64,000 nt of DNA, taken from Gymnopilus junonius. Its lineage: Eukaryota > Basidiomycota > Agaricomycetes > Agaricales > Galerinaceae. Below the pieces are notes generated by a model. It was not told the DNA's origin. It did no database searches and saw nothing but the letters and a program-made list of their open reading frames with translations. The stretch spans positions 169,875-233,874 of the forward strand of contig JADNYJ010000056.1 in NCBI GenBank assembly GCA_015501075.1. The letters are read 5' to 3'. This document shows, one piece after another, positions 12,553-24,408 of the stretch; positions within the stretch are counted from its first letter, which is position 1, and each line of letters starts with the position of its first letter. A program made the position numbers and the translations under genes.

Positions 12553-13851
12553 TCAGAAGCTATCAGGAGTGTCAGAAATCCTGTAAATTATCTTCTCAGC
12601 GTGTACCTAGAAATCGAAGCCTTAGTTTCACCTCGCAGTGGTTGAATTGAGAAAAAATTAACGTACCTTTCCAAACATCATGTACTCCATGCCCTCTTGC
12701 ACACTCGCCAGGCCGTTTGGGAAAATATTGATAGCGCCGAACTTCAGCATATTTTTGGCCAGCATTTCTGATATCATGCGGTTGTACGTGGTAGCGTTCT
12801 TGTAGTGCTCTGGGTCACCTTTAATCAGCATTGGAAGTTCGACGTCCTGGCAGTGTAACAAAGGACTGTGAGCAAAAATGGTGTGTGATTTTGATAAATG
12901 AATCAAACATACCTCGCCCCACATAGAGTATATGAGAATGAGTTCCGTCTTGACGCCTTTCTTCCTGCTTTCGTAAGGAAGGACGGTGACAACGGTCCCG
13001 CCTTCTTTACTCAGAGATCCGCTCACTTGAACAGGAGTCATCCCGTCACTGATGCAATCAACAGCCTGACGCAGTTTCCCTGCTGTTGCAGCAAATATTT
13101 TTTTCGGGGTCCTGGAGTCAGCATAGTCCAAGACTTCTTCTGCGCCGAGTGACCGGACCAACTCAAAATTTGCAGGTGAAGCAGTGGAAATGACACGGAG
13201 ACCAGCTAATTTGGCGAACTGGACTGCATAGTGACCCATAGAAGACGACCCGGACCATATCAAGATATCTTGTGGGGAGGTAGCCGGTTGCAGGGGCGTC
13301 GGGAGGTTCAATGTCTGGTATAGAGCCTGACAGGTCGCGTAGCAAGAGACACCAAGCTGCGCTGCAGTTTCGAAAGGCAAATCAGGGGGCAGGGTAATCG
13401 CTAACGCTGGATCCGCGACCAAAAATTCAGCAAAAGCGCCATTTGGATTGATATCTTTAAAATCAAAGTTACGTAAGACAAGGCGCTATGATGATGATTG
13501 AACAACACGTACTTCCGCGCACCATCCCTGCGACTCTGTCTCCCACCTTACGCAACTCAGACGGGACCGCAGAACCAAGCGCAACAACAGTCCCAGCGAA
13601 GTCTGAACCTACAATGTTACCAGGATGCTTATGCAAAGTAACTGACTTCCCTGTTTATGATCGCACAAAATTAGCAAACTGATGAGACACGAATAGATGA
13701 AGCGGGCATTACAATCGGTGTGATTCTGAGCGCAGGCTTCGACTTTGACGAGCATTTCGTTTGGACCCGGCGACGGAATGGGCAACCGCTTGAGTTCAAA
13801 TTTTCCATCGCCAGTCGTCACAACGCAGCGCATAGTTTTCTGCTCTTCCAT
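12553..13851 (-). CDS. Trans-acting enoyl reductase 1 (MDR family, TOXD/LovC-like)
   Basis: A medium-chain dehydrogenase/reductase of about 350 residues that lacks the structural zinc loop, as in trans-acting enoyl reductases serving highly reducing PKSs. Visible text: CVVTTGDGKFELKRLPIPSP at the N-terminus, TDWKSVTLHKHPGNIVGSDFAG, then the nucleotide-binding part ILIWSGSSSMGHYAVQFAKL (instead of the classical GxGxxG) and SLGAEEVLDYAD. The last intron leads to an exon ending ISDTPDSF with a stop at 12553. The frame is intact. It sits upstream of PKS1 on the same strand and probably supplies the NADPH-dependent enoyl reduction that the PKS cannot perform. By eye it differs from trans-ER2 at about 18 of 170 compared residues. 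Substrate is inferred from context. Confidence 0.9.
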
Positions 13852-16209
13852 GGTAAATGCTAGGGACTGGTTGTAGGACTTCAAGATGTCTCTTAGCTCA
13901 AGTCAGAGGATCACTGGACCGGAAGAAGATAGGGTAGTTGGCAAGGTAGGTACTCGCAAATGGTTGCCCTGCTTTTAAACTACCATTCGAGGTTACTAGA
14001 GGCGTGCCTTATAATCGAGATCGCCGAACCCACACCACGGCTAAGTGTACGTACCACCAATCAGGAAAAAAATAAAATTCTTTGCCTTCGGGTAACACCT
14101 CAAACATATTATGCAGAACCAAAAGAAGGGATGGTCGCCGTGCACACCGGGTGGGAATAAACACCTCTCATCAGAAAACATATTGGATTAATTACTGCCC
14201 CATCAAAGCGCATCCGACGATAGAGGATACGTACATCACCTCACAGGCGCTTCAGGCTCCACACTCCAATGCTTGGACTCACCTCTGGAAGCCCCCTCCT
14301 GGGTCCTCGCATTTGGCTGCATGGAGCCCCTTTACCATTTTTGGGTACTGCGGTGATGGCGCGCCTGCCACGTTTAGAAATTCCTCTGTTCATGCCACCC
14401 TTTCTAATTCAAGCCCTCCTGGGGCTTTAGACGACAAAATAGGCATACATTTATGAAATTTGATACGATGATGGCGCTAATCATTCGCTCGCCAATAAAA
14501 ACCAGGACAAGTTTGGTATGAGCTTTTTTTAGACGGCCAACCAAAACACGGTACGGCTTACACCCAAGGCTTCGGCTTCCATTTTCTTTTTTCCTTCGTT
14601 CGAGTGGTATAATAAAAATAAATAACCGCCTGTCTGTTTTCTTTCTTTCAACACCGACTTGCAGCACGAAAATCTACAAAGCAATTTTAGATCTTCGATA
14701 ATCCTTATTCACTCCTGAGCGCTTCACCCGTCTCTTTAGGCCTCGTTCTATCCTAAGATGTATCATGATTGTGCTCCTTTTGATTCTTCGTCATTCCACG
14801 CATATACATCAAGTAATGATGGCGATCCTTCTTTGATCCCGGAGCCGAACAGTGAGGAGAACGGAAGTGACAAAAAAAATAAGCCAGTCAACTCGTATGT
14901 AATCAATAAACCACATACTGTACTATCAATATATTCTCTAGACGGGCGCGACTCCCTGCCCGCTATGTACTTGCGTCTAAGGTCTTGTGCGTCCAAAGAT
15001 GAGCAAAAGCTTTGCGATGACATAATCTAATAGTATTTGATATTTGATAGGTTCCGACGGGGATGAATGTCTCCAACTGTTTATAGCGAAGCGCAAAACC
15101 TTAGGCCATCAAAAAGAAAAAATCCACTGGTCGGAGCGGAGATTAACGAACATGCAAGTACAACACACTTTCGGCGAGACGAAATCACCCAGAAGCCTCT
15201 CATGTCGGAGCTTCGTTGAAGTCTGTCGTGTGCAAATTTTTTTCGTCGTTTTGCATGTACATAGCCGTAAGAAAGTTAAAGAAAGTAAAAGAAGAGACGG
15301 ATTTGAGCAATCACAAGAGAGGAGTCTAGAGCAGGATAAAGATCACAAGGTACATTTCCGTTGTAAATCCTTCTGCCCAACAGCAACAGGACCCGATCGA
15401 AGCTGTATCCCCAACCCCATGCCACGAGAATTTCGCAAGTGAGGGTCGTTGTATGTACGAGACCGTTTGCGTGCCCCTGGTGCATACTTCTCGTCCACCC
15501 TCCTGCACTACGACCATGATGTTGGGACAAATGCCGATGCCGATTCCTTTTTTACTTTTGGCAGTTCGGATGACACTCAATAGCTGATATTATACGTAAC
15601 AATCCTAAAAAAAAGACTTCAGTACTAGTAGTATACGCCCAGTTATACTTACCTGAAGATGAAATCCTGCAAATCGCTGGAGTAAGCGATTGTCTAGTTA
15701 GTGTGTCGAATCAGCAGCCGTAAAAATAAACGGATTGTCTGTGGAGAAGGATCACTCAGCGGGCAAATAAAATGCTAATTACCATTCGCAATAAAACTAG
15801 ACAAAACTCTCTTGAACAATTGACTCCTCTGCTGTTAATAGTATAGTTCGGCGACTGATATGATTGATTACTTTGAAACACAATACTTTATTCTCCTGCA
15901 ACAAATGTAATCGACAATGTCTTGAATTCGACGGCCGGCGGCAGCAAAAGCAGACGGGCCGTGCACGGAACCGCAGTGGCACTTGATGCCAGGGTGCCTA
16001 CAACTGCGGACCTTGGCTCATTGCTTGCAGAATGCATCTTTGAGGAAGATCGAAAGACGACGGCACTGGCGGTGGTGCATCTCTCTCTTTCTGTGTCATC
16101 CTAATCATATTAACTAGCAAAGGATTCAGGGAAGTCGTACTCCGTTCATCATAAGAGGCAACGAACCACCATCAGAAACGTCGATGCGCGGATTGAAAAG
16201 CGGGCCCGT
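13852..16209. other. 2.4-kb region without a supported gene
   Basis: The first 300 bases are the trans-ER1 promoter, homologous to that of trans-ER2. The rest is AT-rich with many short open frames on both strands, none with a recognisable domain or convincing splice structure. A 41-codon minus-strand frame starting at ATG near 16040 and a 90-codon plus-strand frame at 14758 are the best candidates for small genes; neither has support beyond being open. Confidence 0.4.
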
Positions 16210-17558
16210 TCAGGATGTCTTCCACAGTGATGCCGCTACCTTTTCAGCTACTTGCGCCATGTTGGACCTCCAAGTAAGTCCGCCTTCACCATCAGAGGAT
16301 TTGACGGCGTCGATACTACTCAAAACGTAAGGATATCCTGCGTCGGCGCCAGAGCTGACGCCTTCCACGAGGGGAAGTTCGCCAAGGACGGGTACGTCGA
16401 GTTTCTGGGCGACATTATTGAAGTTGTCTGGTTTTCCTGTGTAGTTGTCACAAAATCATAAAGGATAAACGGACACGGGAAAGGAAAACAAACCAAATAG
16501 GTATCGTGGTATACCTGTGCCACACCCTGGACAGAGGTAATACGCTTGATTGAGGATGAGACCAGTTATCTGATGTGTTGTGAGGTGGTAGGACGTTGAA
16601 GAATGTTTTGGACACTGACGGGCACTGAAACCTTTCTGAGCATGGCGATTCCCTTCCTGACATCCGAGAGGGCGACATCCTGCGGAGTTGAAACAATCAC
16701 AGATCCTGTATAGTCCTCAGAATGTGCTTGCCAAACAACTTCAGCAAGCTTACGACCATCAACAGTGACCAACTGACCCAGCGTCAGTGGGACATCTCCA
16801 GTCCCCGGTGGCATATCAACGACTAACACATCAAGTCCATTACCATCTTTTGACCAGTCGACATCGAAGAGAAGTTGTTGACGGCTTTTTGAACCATTAA
16901 GCCTCGCCAGACGATAGGTGTGTCTGTGTTGTCGTTTTCTTCCAATGAGGTAGAGTTTGTTGATGGAAGGAGAAAGCCCATGGACATGCATGGCAGACCG
17001 TGGTTGGTCATGGGCAAAATTGCTCCACCTAAAAGAATTTTCAAGCATGAAATAGGATAAGAAAGGCAGCAGGAGGACGGACCAATTGACAGCGCGGGTT
17101 CGCCGGCATTTCGGAGGCCCATAAGAGTAGGTATGGAGGGTCCAAAAATATCGAGATCAAGCAGCCCTACTCGCAATGGTGTATTCATTCTCTCATTTTT
17201 ACGCAGTGCCAGAGCAAACGCGAGGTTGACTGGAAGAAAAAAGATCAGACGCGTCGCAAAGGCAAAAAACACTATGATGTAAAAACACACGCGCCACTGT
17301 ACTCTTTCCGACGCCTCCCTTCCCACTAGCTACCACAATGACCTTGTCAACATTAGCGATAGGTCTCTTCTGAATTGGCCCCCCTTTTCGTGGCATTTGA
17401 GGTGGCGGTGGACGCCTGGGTAGTCCCTAGATTTGTGAGCCTTTCTTCTTCTTTCTCTCAATGACTGTAGCTCACCAGGGGGTTCTCATGTCGTACACAT
17501 TTCGAGGTGGAAAATGAGCGGCAGTACATTGACCAGACTGCCCGAAAGTCGATGGCAT
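16210..17558 (-). CDS. IND1: Mitochondrial Fe-S cluster carrier IND1/NUBPL (Mrp/NBP35 family P-loop ATPase)
   Basis: The family delivers Fe-S clusters for assembly of respiratory complex I in mitochondria. Ordered motifs: [14 protein letters not shown] near the start, deviant Walker [57 protein letters not shown], and the cluster-binding CPGC in YYLCPGCGT. About seven introns are needed; after the CPGC exon an intron joins to [19 protein letters not shown] and the protein ends VAASLWKTS. The chosen ATG at 17558 gives a short N-terminus ([10 protein letters not shown]) that looks incomplete as a presequence, so a further upstream exon is possible. Length about 320 residues, normal for the family. 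It is divergent from the AIF-like gene with about 400 bases between. Confidence 0.9.
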
Positions 17559-17963
17559 TCCAAAAAAATCTCGAGTTCAATCAAGACGACGAAAGCAACG
17601 AGGAAGCGTGCCTCACATGTGACACGATCGCGCCCGTGACTTTTTGACGCAAATTTAGTCCCAAATGGGAATTTGCCCAGATATTGCTCGCGTAAATCTC
17701 GTAATAACGATGACAAAGTGCTCTATGACACAACGAATCTGACTCAAATTAGGTACTCTTCGCTACGATTCTCTCTAATCTTTGAAAGCAGATTGCGACA
17801 ACGCTATAAAAAAAATTATCGAGGGCATTTGGGTACTGCTGTGTACTTTGATGGTTCCGTTCGCTGATAAAGGGGACCTTGCTGCTATGGAGGACCGCGA
17901 CTATTCCCCACTTCTTCTCTCGACGACTTTCCATATCCCCCTCATAATTTTTAATTTCTTGCA
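17559..17963. promoter_or_regulatory. Divergent promoter of IND1 and AIF-like gene
   Basis: A 405-base region between two head-to-head genes whose products both fit a mitochondrial role. No specific element is recognised with confidence. Confidence 0.4.
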
Positions 17964-19340
17964 ATGGCAGCCGAACCTCAAAATATTGTCATAGTAGGCG
18001 GAGGCTGCGCAGGCCTCAGTGTTTTCAACGCCCTACATGCCAAGCTATCTAAGGTCTCCTCGTCCACAAAGACCTCCCTCACCCTCATTACATCCCGCCC
18101 CTTCTTCACCCACATCCCCGCATTGTTACGTACAGCCGTCACCTCCGAAGGTCATCTAGAGGAGCAAGTCCTCATGCCTCTTACCGCGGAGAGGTTTACA
18201 CAGGGAAACAACAAACTTATTGTTGCTTCCGTCGTTAATGTAGTGGATGATAGTGTCCAGGGGCAGCACCATGTTGTTCTGGATAATGGCGAGATAGTAT
18301 CATTCTCTGTGCTGGTTTTAGCACCTGGCAGTATTTGGGAAGGGCCAATTGATCTCCCAAATAGCAAGGCTGAGGTTATTGAAAAATTCCAAAGCTGGCG
18401 CGACCGCTTTGCTAAAGCAAAAGATATCGTCCTCGTCGGAGGCGGAGCCATAGGAACTGGTAAGTTTCTCTGCCTCACTAAAGAATTATCTAACTCGGTA
18501 CCTTCTTAGAGCTCGCTGGAGAAATCAAAGATTTGGATTCGGTAAAGATCTCTTTCCTTCTGCCTATTATTCCTTGCTCAAAACTTTATTTTATCAATAG
18601 ACCAAGAACGTGACCATCGTTCACTCAAACGCCCTGCTTTTCAATGAATCCTACCCAGACCGCTGGAGAAATAAAGGTGCACAGACCTTCCGTGACCGAG
18701 GCATTAATATTGTCCTAGACGACTTTGTCGACGACATTGAGATCAAAGACGGAAACGTCCACACTCGTTCTGGAAAATCCATCAAAGCCGACCTCATCGT
18801 AAGTGCCGTCACCCTTATCTTATTCGAAAACTGAATGACTAAATTGGTATCTAATTCTTTTACCTAGATCCCCACCCGTGGTCCCCGTCCAAACACCTCC
18901 TTCCTCTCATCCCTCGACAACGGCGACGCCCTCACAAAAGCAGGCTATGTCAAAGTTCTTCCAACCCTACAACTCGTGAACCACCCCCGCATCTTCGCAG
19001 CTGGCGATGTCATCGAATGGAACGAGCAAAAGCAGGCTGGTAAAGTTACAGGACATGCGTCCGTGGCCGTCAACAACATTCTTGTCTTGTTGGGCCAAGC
19101 GAAGGCTTTGCAGCAGTACAAGTCGGGGCCGGAGCTGATTGTGATCACCAATGGCAAGGTGCGATTTGCGTCATTTTCTTTCATGATTCGGGGATGAAGG
19201 GTCTGACGACTGCGCGATAGAACGGTGGTACAGGATATGCCGGTGTCTTGTGGGGAATCATCCTCGGAAACTGGCTGTGCAAAGTGATCAAGTCGAAGGC
19301 CCTGTTAATCAACATGATGAAGAGCACTCTGCAGTTGTAA
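17964..19340 (+). CDS. AIF/FSP1-like FAD-dependent NAD(P)H oxidoreductase
   Basis: A two-Rossmann flavoprotein of about 375 residues. The FAD motif NIVIVGGGCAGLSV is at residues 7-20, and the NAD(P)H motif DIVLVGGGAIGTELAGE spans the first intron. The second FAD motif is PRIFAAGDVIEW. An intron after ITNGK leads to NGGTGYAGVLWGIILGNW and the end MMKSTLQL. Four introns, all GT-AG. Family members (AIFM2/FSP1, fungal AIF1) use NAD(P)H to reduce quinones at membranes or have a redox role in cell death; the substrate here cannot be read from the sequence. There is no obvious N-terminal presequence, while the C-terminus is moderately hydrophobic and could be a membrane contact. Confidence 0.9.
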
Positions 19341-19611
19341 AAATTGTAACGGACCTTGTAGTATTTGAAGTTGTATACCCAATTTATTTGAGCGCCATTC
19401 TTTCTTTACGATCAGGTCCAATCATTAGCCCATTATTATAACGCAGTCTCTGCTGTATGAACGCTTTGCAAAAAGCCTTTCCTTCTTGCGTCAGAAATTC
19501 GGCGTAGAGATAAGATAAGATGCTGATCGGAAATTTCGCTTCCGCTGATCCCGTTTCCACTGTGCGTGTTGATGACTCCTTCCAACTTGGACCTGATCTT
19601 AAAATCTTCGG

Positions 19612-21139
19612 ATGTCATTGGCCTTTCTCATCTCAAGACCAGTGCATCTCTCCTTCTCTTTGCAACTTAGATCTAGAGTTTTACATATATCCCTCTCAAA
19701 CCGATACCTTTCCACGCTTAGACCTCTGCAAGCCCCACAACAACAATTTGCAACGCCATCGGCGCATTCACAACCACAGGCACTGCTCAAGAAATCCACA
19801 ACCAATTCTAAGATGGGCAAAAAGAAATCCACGACGCCAAGCGAAGAGAACCTTTTGCTCCCTACACCGCCCTCTCAGCTCTCAATAGTCGATACGCATA
19901 CCCATGTGGCATCCACTTACGAATTTTATCGCGGTCGGTATAAAGAGGGGAAGTACCTCGACGTATATGAGTTCATCAAAGCAATGTATGAGGGGAGAAA
20001 GGTAGACGCCATCGTGGACGTGTGGTGTGAAGCCCCTGTTAGGAAGCTATGGAAGGAGTTTGCGGATCTGGCGCTGAAGGAGGAGGCGAAGGAAAAGTGG
20101 GGCGGAATGGAGTATTGGTTTGTTTTAGGTATAGTTGAGGATTTTAAATCCTTTCTTGATGTCCTTCTATGGAATTTGCGTGCTGATGTTTTTTTTTTTT
20201 GAATTTATAGGTGTTCATCCGTAAGCCTTTGACCAGTCAATCGCTCCTGCGGTATCTGAACGTCGTTTGTTCGTCCTACTAGACACGATGCAAAATCATA
20301 CAACGATGACGTAGAGAAAGACATGTCCGTGTCTTATACGTCCTTTTCTTTCCTTTCTCTGACCTTTCGTCCGAATTAAAACAGTTTAGAAGCCATGACC
20401 CACCCGCGCTGCGTCGGCTGGGGTGAAATGGGATTAGACTACCACTACGACAACTCCCCTCGGGAAATCCAGAAAGAAGTATTCGCTCGCCAGCTCAGGC
20501 ATGCCGTGCGGCTTGGGAAACCACTGACTATTCATACACGCGAAGCCGACGACGACACTGAGCGCATATTGAAGGCTGAAGTGCCGAAAGACCACAAGGT
20601 AATCTCCAAATCCCCATTATATAATTCCATGACTGATCTACGATCTTTCTCAACCACAGATACACATACACTGTTTTACAGACTCACCGGCATTCGCCCG
20701 ACGGCTCCTCGACCACTTCTCAAACATCTACATCGGAATAACAGGGGTAATCACATACGCAACAAACACCGACACGTCAACCGTCATCCGAAACATGATC
20801 TCCCCCTCCCTTTCTTCCACTGCACCCCCCACACCTTCAAACCCCAGCGCGCTGCGCATCCTCCTAGAAACAGACGCGCCCTTCATGGTCCCCGCAAACA
20901 TATATGAAGATCTCCCAGCTGCAGCGATGCGTGGTAAGAAGCTCCCCGTATGCCACAGTGCGATGGTGCCCTGGACGGCCAAGTTTGTGGCTGATGTGGC
21001 GAACGCTGCTGTTGCTGCTGCGGCGCAGGAGGGCGCTGAGGGTGGTAACGGTTCTGAGAGTTCTCAAGCCGATTTATGGGATGCTGATGTGGTTATGAGA
21101 GTTGCAAGGGATAATGCGAGGAAGGTCTATGGTGTGTAG
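19612..21139 (+). CDS. TatD-family metal-dependent deoxyribonuclease
   Basis: TatD enzymes are TIM-barrel nucleases with a two-metal centre. Visible motifs: IVDTHTHVAS (metal-binding HxH), VLGVHPHDAKSYNDD, GWGEMGLDYHYDNSPREIQ, FARQLRHAVRLGKPLTIHTR, IHIHCFTDSP, IYIGITGVITY and RILLETDAPFMVP. An exon of only 10 bases (20211-20220) encodes the join of VLG to HP. The region before DTHTH is about 90 residues, is rich in R, S and L and looks like a mitochondrial presequence; a second in-frame ATG at 19813 (MGKKKSTTPSEEN) would give a form without it. The C-terminal part contains an A/E/G-rich insertion. About 430 residues; intact. Confidence 0.88.
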
Positions 21140-21737
21140 CTGTGTACAGTGTACACCCTCAATGAAAGTCTTAATTGCCGGGCCGAGCCAGCTTCTATTA
21201 GCTCTATTTTTATTCAACCGTTGAGGCTTTTAAATCAAGGAAATTGGGCAATAAAGTGTGGAACTCATATTCGAACAATAAAAGGGAATATATCTGGCTG
21301 TCTATAGCTGGGATAAAGCGTAGGGAAGTGGAATATTGATTTATGTAAAAATGGACAAACGTTTTAAAAGTGGGAAGGGTATAGTATATATTCGTGTACC
21401 AGGACGAACTTCGCAAAAAAAGAAAAGACGAAAATGCATAAAGATAGAGGGAAGTAAAGGGAATATATGTAAAGGCATCGAGCCTGAGTATATCAGAGAA
21501 AATGAATTATCAGTATGAGAAGGCCTGGTAAAGAGATGACAGGCCTATAAAGATACCTTTAAAGACCGATACTGTTGTCCGTTGGGGTAAAAAGAGAGTG
21601 AAGGCACGAATGCAAGAGAAAGCAAAAGAGGGTAGCACGAAAAGAGTGACTCAGCAATATAGCCGCAAGAATGATATTAGTAGATTATTGAATGAAGTAA
21701 CAATGGGCAACGATGCAGGGAGATGTGGCTGACCGCT
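21140..21737. other. Convergent intergenic region without a gene
   Basis: AT-rich 3' flanks of the TatD gene and the seven-helix gene; nothing else recognised. Confidence 0.5.
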
Positions 21738-22989
21738 TCATGCAGTCCACACCCTATCGTCTGGAACTGAATATTCAGCAAAGGTGACACCCACCACGCG
21801 ACTTGGTAATGGCGATGAGTCCGTTGGAAGGTGAATGAGCTGAAGGTCACTATCCGGAATCCTATCTTCCTTTTTGTATCTTCCGGATCTCCACCTGCGG
21901 TAAACTCGACACGCCATGATGTTCATCAAGGCGAGGTTGATACTTGGCAAGGTCGCTCGGTAAACCAGGGGGATCGAGTCGATGTAGAAAATGACCATCG
22001 TTATCAGAGAAAGACTGGCTGTAGTCCTGAAGAAATTTATATCAGCTGGATCATTTTCAACCTGTGTCAGTGTGTTTAGAAATACCTACAAATAGTATGC
22101 CTGGCCATCCCGAAACAAAAGCCCTAGTGAAAACTGTCAAAGTTCTCCCAGAAACTGCGGCCTTGATTAGCTCCTTGAACCTTGTGTTCCCTGGCAGCCC
22201 GACCTGCGCTAGGCGTAACCAAGTGGCAACAAAGACTAAGGTATCGTTGACGAAGGTGATGAAGACATTTGCTCCGACGAAGGGTTTAAGCGATCCGCTC
22301 AAACAATGCTTTGTAGGCCCGATAGCAACCCCGGATCCGACGCCCACCACAGTCGTTAAGCTCCCTCCGACGACGGCGAGCCACAAGAAGAAAAGAAAGC
22401 AGAAACGAGTTTCTGTCCCTTGTACATGGCCGTCACCTGTAAGTAAAACATGAGGGAAGTGGAGGAGAGTGCAACGCAGAAAAGGGATGGGCCTATTCTG
22501 GACAGTGTTTCGCAATTTCCGACAGGGGCAGCTGATAGACAAAATGGAAATAATGGTCAGGAGGGGTTCGATGCGTCACTTTCCTGCACTCACTCCCGTA
22601 GATTGTGTTATAAAGGAGAAAACAGAGGGATGATAGCCTGCATCAAGCCCAATTCAGCCATGCATTTGCTTATAAATCCGGAATGTAGCACGTACCTTGC
22701 AATCCAGCATACAAACCATGGAAGCCGTAAAGGGCGCTTCATAAAAACGTCGTATTCCTCATTCAAACTACTTAGAATATCCCAGATGTGAACCTGGAAG
22801 ATCAACTGTTAGTAGATCGAAGGCAGCCATTGTAAAATGACTCACGGCGAGAGAAGCGACCAGCACATACGATGAAATCAACGATTCATAGGCTACCGCA
22901 GGAGGCAGGTATGCCAAGTATGCTAATGGGTTGGATGGATCAAGGATTGATGGTACGGGGGACGCGGAACTTGCAGCTGGCATCGCCAT
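21738..22989 (-). CDS. Seven-helix membrane protein, Agaricomycete-specific family (copy 1)
   Basis: A multi-pass protein of roughly 320 residues belonging to a family that I know only as hypothetical proteins of mushrooms. The start MAMPAASSASPVPSILDPS at 22989 is supported by alignment with copy 2. Then come LAYLPPAVAYESLISSYVLV, VHIWDILSSLNEEYDVFMK, APVGNCETLSRI, FFSFLWLAVVGGSL, IGPTKHCLSGSLKP, FVNDTLVFVATWLRLAQ and, in the last exon, IPLVYRATLPSINLALMNIM, ending PDDRVWTA. Frame intact through several short introns. No enzyme motif is seen; a receptor or transport role would be a guess. Related copies lie at 25309-26511 and 50124-51396, with a remnant at 11778. Confidence 0.8.
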
Positions 22990-23654
22990 TCCTACTTCGA
23001 AAGAGGGCAGAGTCGGATGGCGTAGATTGACACAGGCTCCTGCTTTTAGATGACTTTGCAAATTCCCTAAGCAACGTCATGAATAGTTGGTATGATTTCG
23101 CTCCCGCAGATCAGGTAGGCAGAGAAGATACATGGCAGATAATCAGGGCTATGATTTCGACTTCGATGGAAGACAAGCAACTCGAAGCAGACGAACTCGG
23201 TTGTCGGAGCTCCTCAATTAATGGCGTGATGGAGCGTCTGGGAGGCGGCGACAAGGCAGAGCTAGTCGGGCGGACTGCAGCTGGGCGGGATGCCACAAAT
23301 TGCTGTTTCATCTCAGGGTCTGCGTCGGAATACGAGATCAAGGCGGTATTAGGTCTAATTTTGAAACCGAATACAAGCGCATCAGAGTTATATTTAGCAA
23401 TAATAATAAAGCGTACTTCGTTGGGAACTCGTCGTTAGACACTCACCATCCGTACGTGAGAGTCCCCGACAAAGGAGTCCAGCAGTTGAGAAGTGTGGGG
23501 TTTTTTTGCCTCGACCACTCACGGTGAGAGACAGCGAGCTTGCTTTCAAGGCAAGGCTCAAGATAGCTTAACTGAGTCCCAGATCAAGAAGCGTTGAAAT
23601 TTCATGCCACACCGCAGTGTGAGCAGGATCGATCAAGCGATCGAGACAGAATTA
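22990..23654. other. Upstream region of seven-helix copy 1, no gene
   Basis: No supported coding region. It ends at the left terminus of the TIR element, which inserted at a TA. Confidence 0.5.
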
Positions 23655-23677
23655 TAGTCGGCACCCTCATAACCCAT
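23655..23677 (+). repeat. Left terminal inverted repeat
   Basis: The 23-base terminus contains GTCGGCACCCTCATAACCC and pairs with 24409-24431. Confidence 0.85.
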
Positions 23678-23862
23678 ACCCTTCGGTGGATGGCCGAAAG
23701 TATGGGTTTTCGGAGGTTAAGTATGGGGTTTGGGAGGGAGACTAAAAATAGCATTTATAAATGGCGGAAAAATCGAAAATAACAATAGAATATTCGTAGC
23801 TTGTGTGCTACGTTAAGAAAGCAACCAGTAATCTTTATTGTAGCTGAATATAAATTAACAAA

Positions 23863-24240
23863 CTATGCCCTTTTAAAATAGTCAGTCAAAACAGTAGGCT
23901 TCAAGGAATTGACTTCATCAAGATGAAGCTGTCTGTTAAAAGATCCCAGAATTGCTTCCATTTTGCGAGCAATGGGGTCATTCCAATCCTCCAAGTACCT
24001 ACTGATTGTTGAGGAAGCCTTAAGAACATCATGAAGAGCAGGTCGCGGTTCGACAGGGATATCTTCATCAAACATCGTCACCGCCATTAATCTCTATGTT
24101 CTCACGTGCGTGAATTGCATCCATGACAGCCTGGAAAATTTCTTCGTCCGACGTTTCTGTCAAAACCTGATACTCCCCGGACGGATTGAGAAGACAGTCG
24201 ATACTCATCCGGTTTTGCTTGACTACATATCATAGGATAT
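23863..24240 (-). pseudogene. C-terminal remnant of a DDE (pogo-like) transposase
   Basis: Two overlapping frames carry the text. The upstream frame has ETSDEEIFQAVMDAIHARE and INGGDD and then stops; the downstream frame has EDIPVEPRPALHDVLKASS, ISRYLEDWNDPIARKMEAI and ends NSLKPTVLTDYFKRA. A terminal TDYF and the ARKMEAIL region are familiar from basidiomycete DDE-1 (Tigger/pogo-like) proteins. The catalytic domain is absent and a frameshift separates the two parts, near 24085. Family assignment is from memory of the C-terminal pattern. Confidence 0.65.
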
Positions 24241-24408
24241 AATAGGGGGCGGGCTCAAATTTGACCCAAAACTTATGGGTTTTTGTCCGAAAGGTCTATG
24301 GGTTATGGGTTATGGCGGACTTATGGGGTTTTGGACGAAAATCCCTGTCCACCGAGTCGGTGGACCGAAAAAAGTATGGGTTTTATGGGGTTATGGGTTA
24401 TCACGGTC

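Larger units (their letters stand above)
11778..14160 (+). repeat. Direct-repeat block A, left copy (seven-helix remnant plus trans-ER1)
   Basis: This block matches 51082-53655 in the same orientation, whereas the neighbouring PKS block is inverted between the two loci. It includes the seven-helix 3' end, the spacer (only partly alignable), trans-ER1 and about 300 bases of its promoter, where CTTTTAAA and CCATTCGAGGTTACT are shared. Divergence is clearly higher than between the PKS exons. Confidence 0.75.

Noticed and set aside
13960..14456. Overlapping plus-strand frames upstream of trans-ER1
   Set aside because: No domain, no splice structure, and the first part is promoter sequence homologous to the other ER locus.
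14521..14600. Compact GC-containing segment considered as a tRNA
   Set aside because: No cloverleaf with conserved A- and B-box sequences could be formed.
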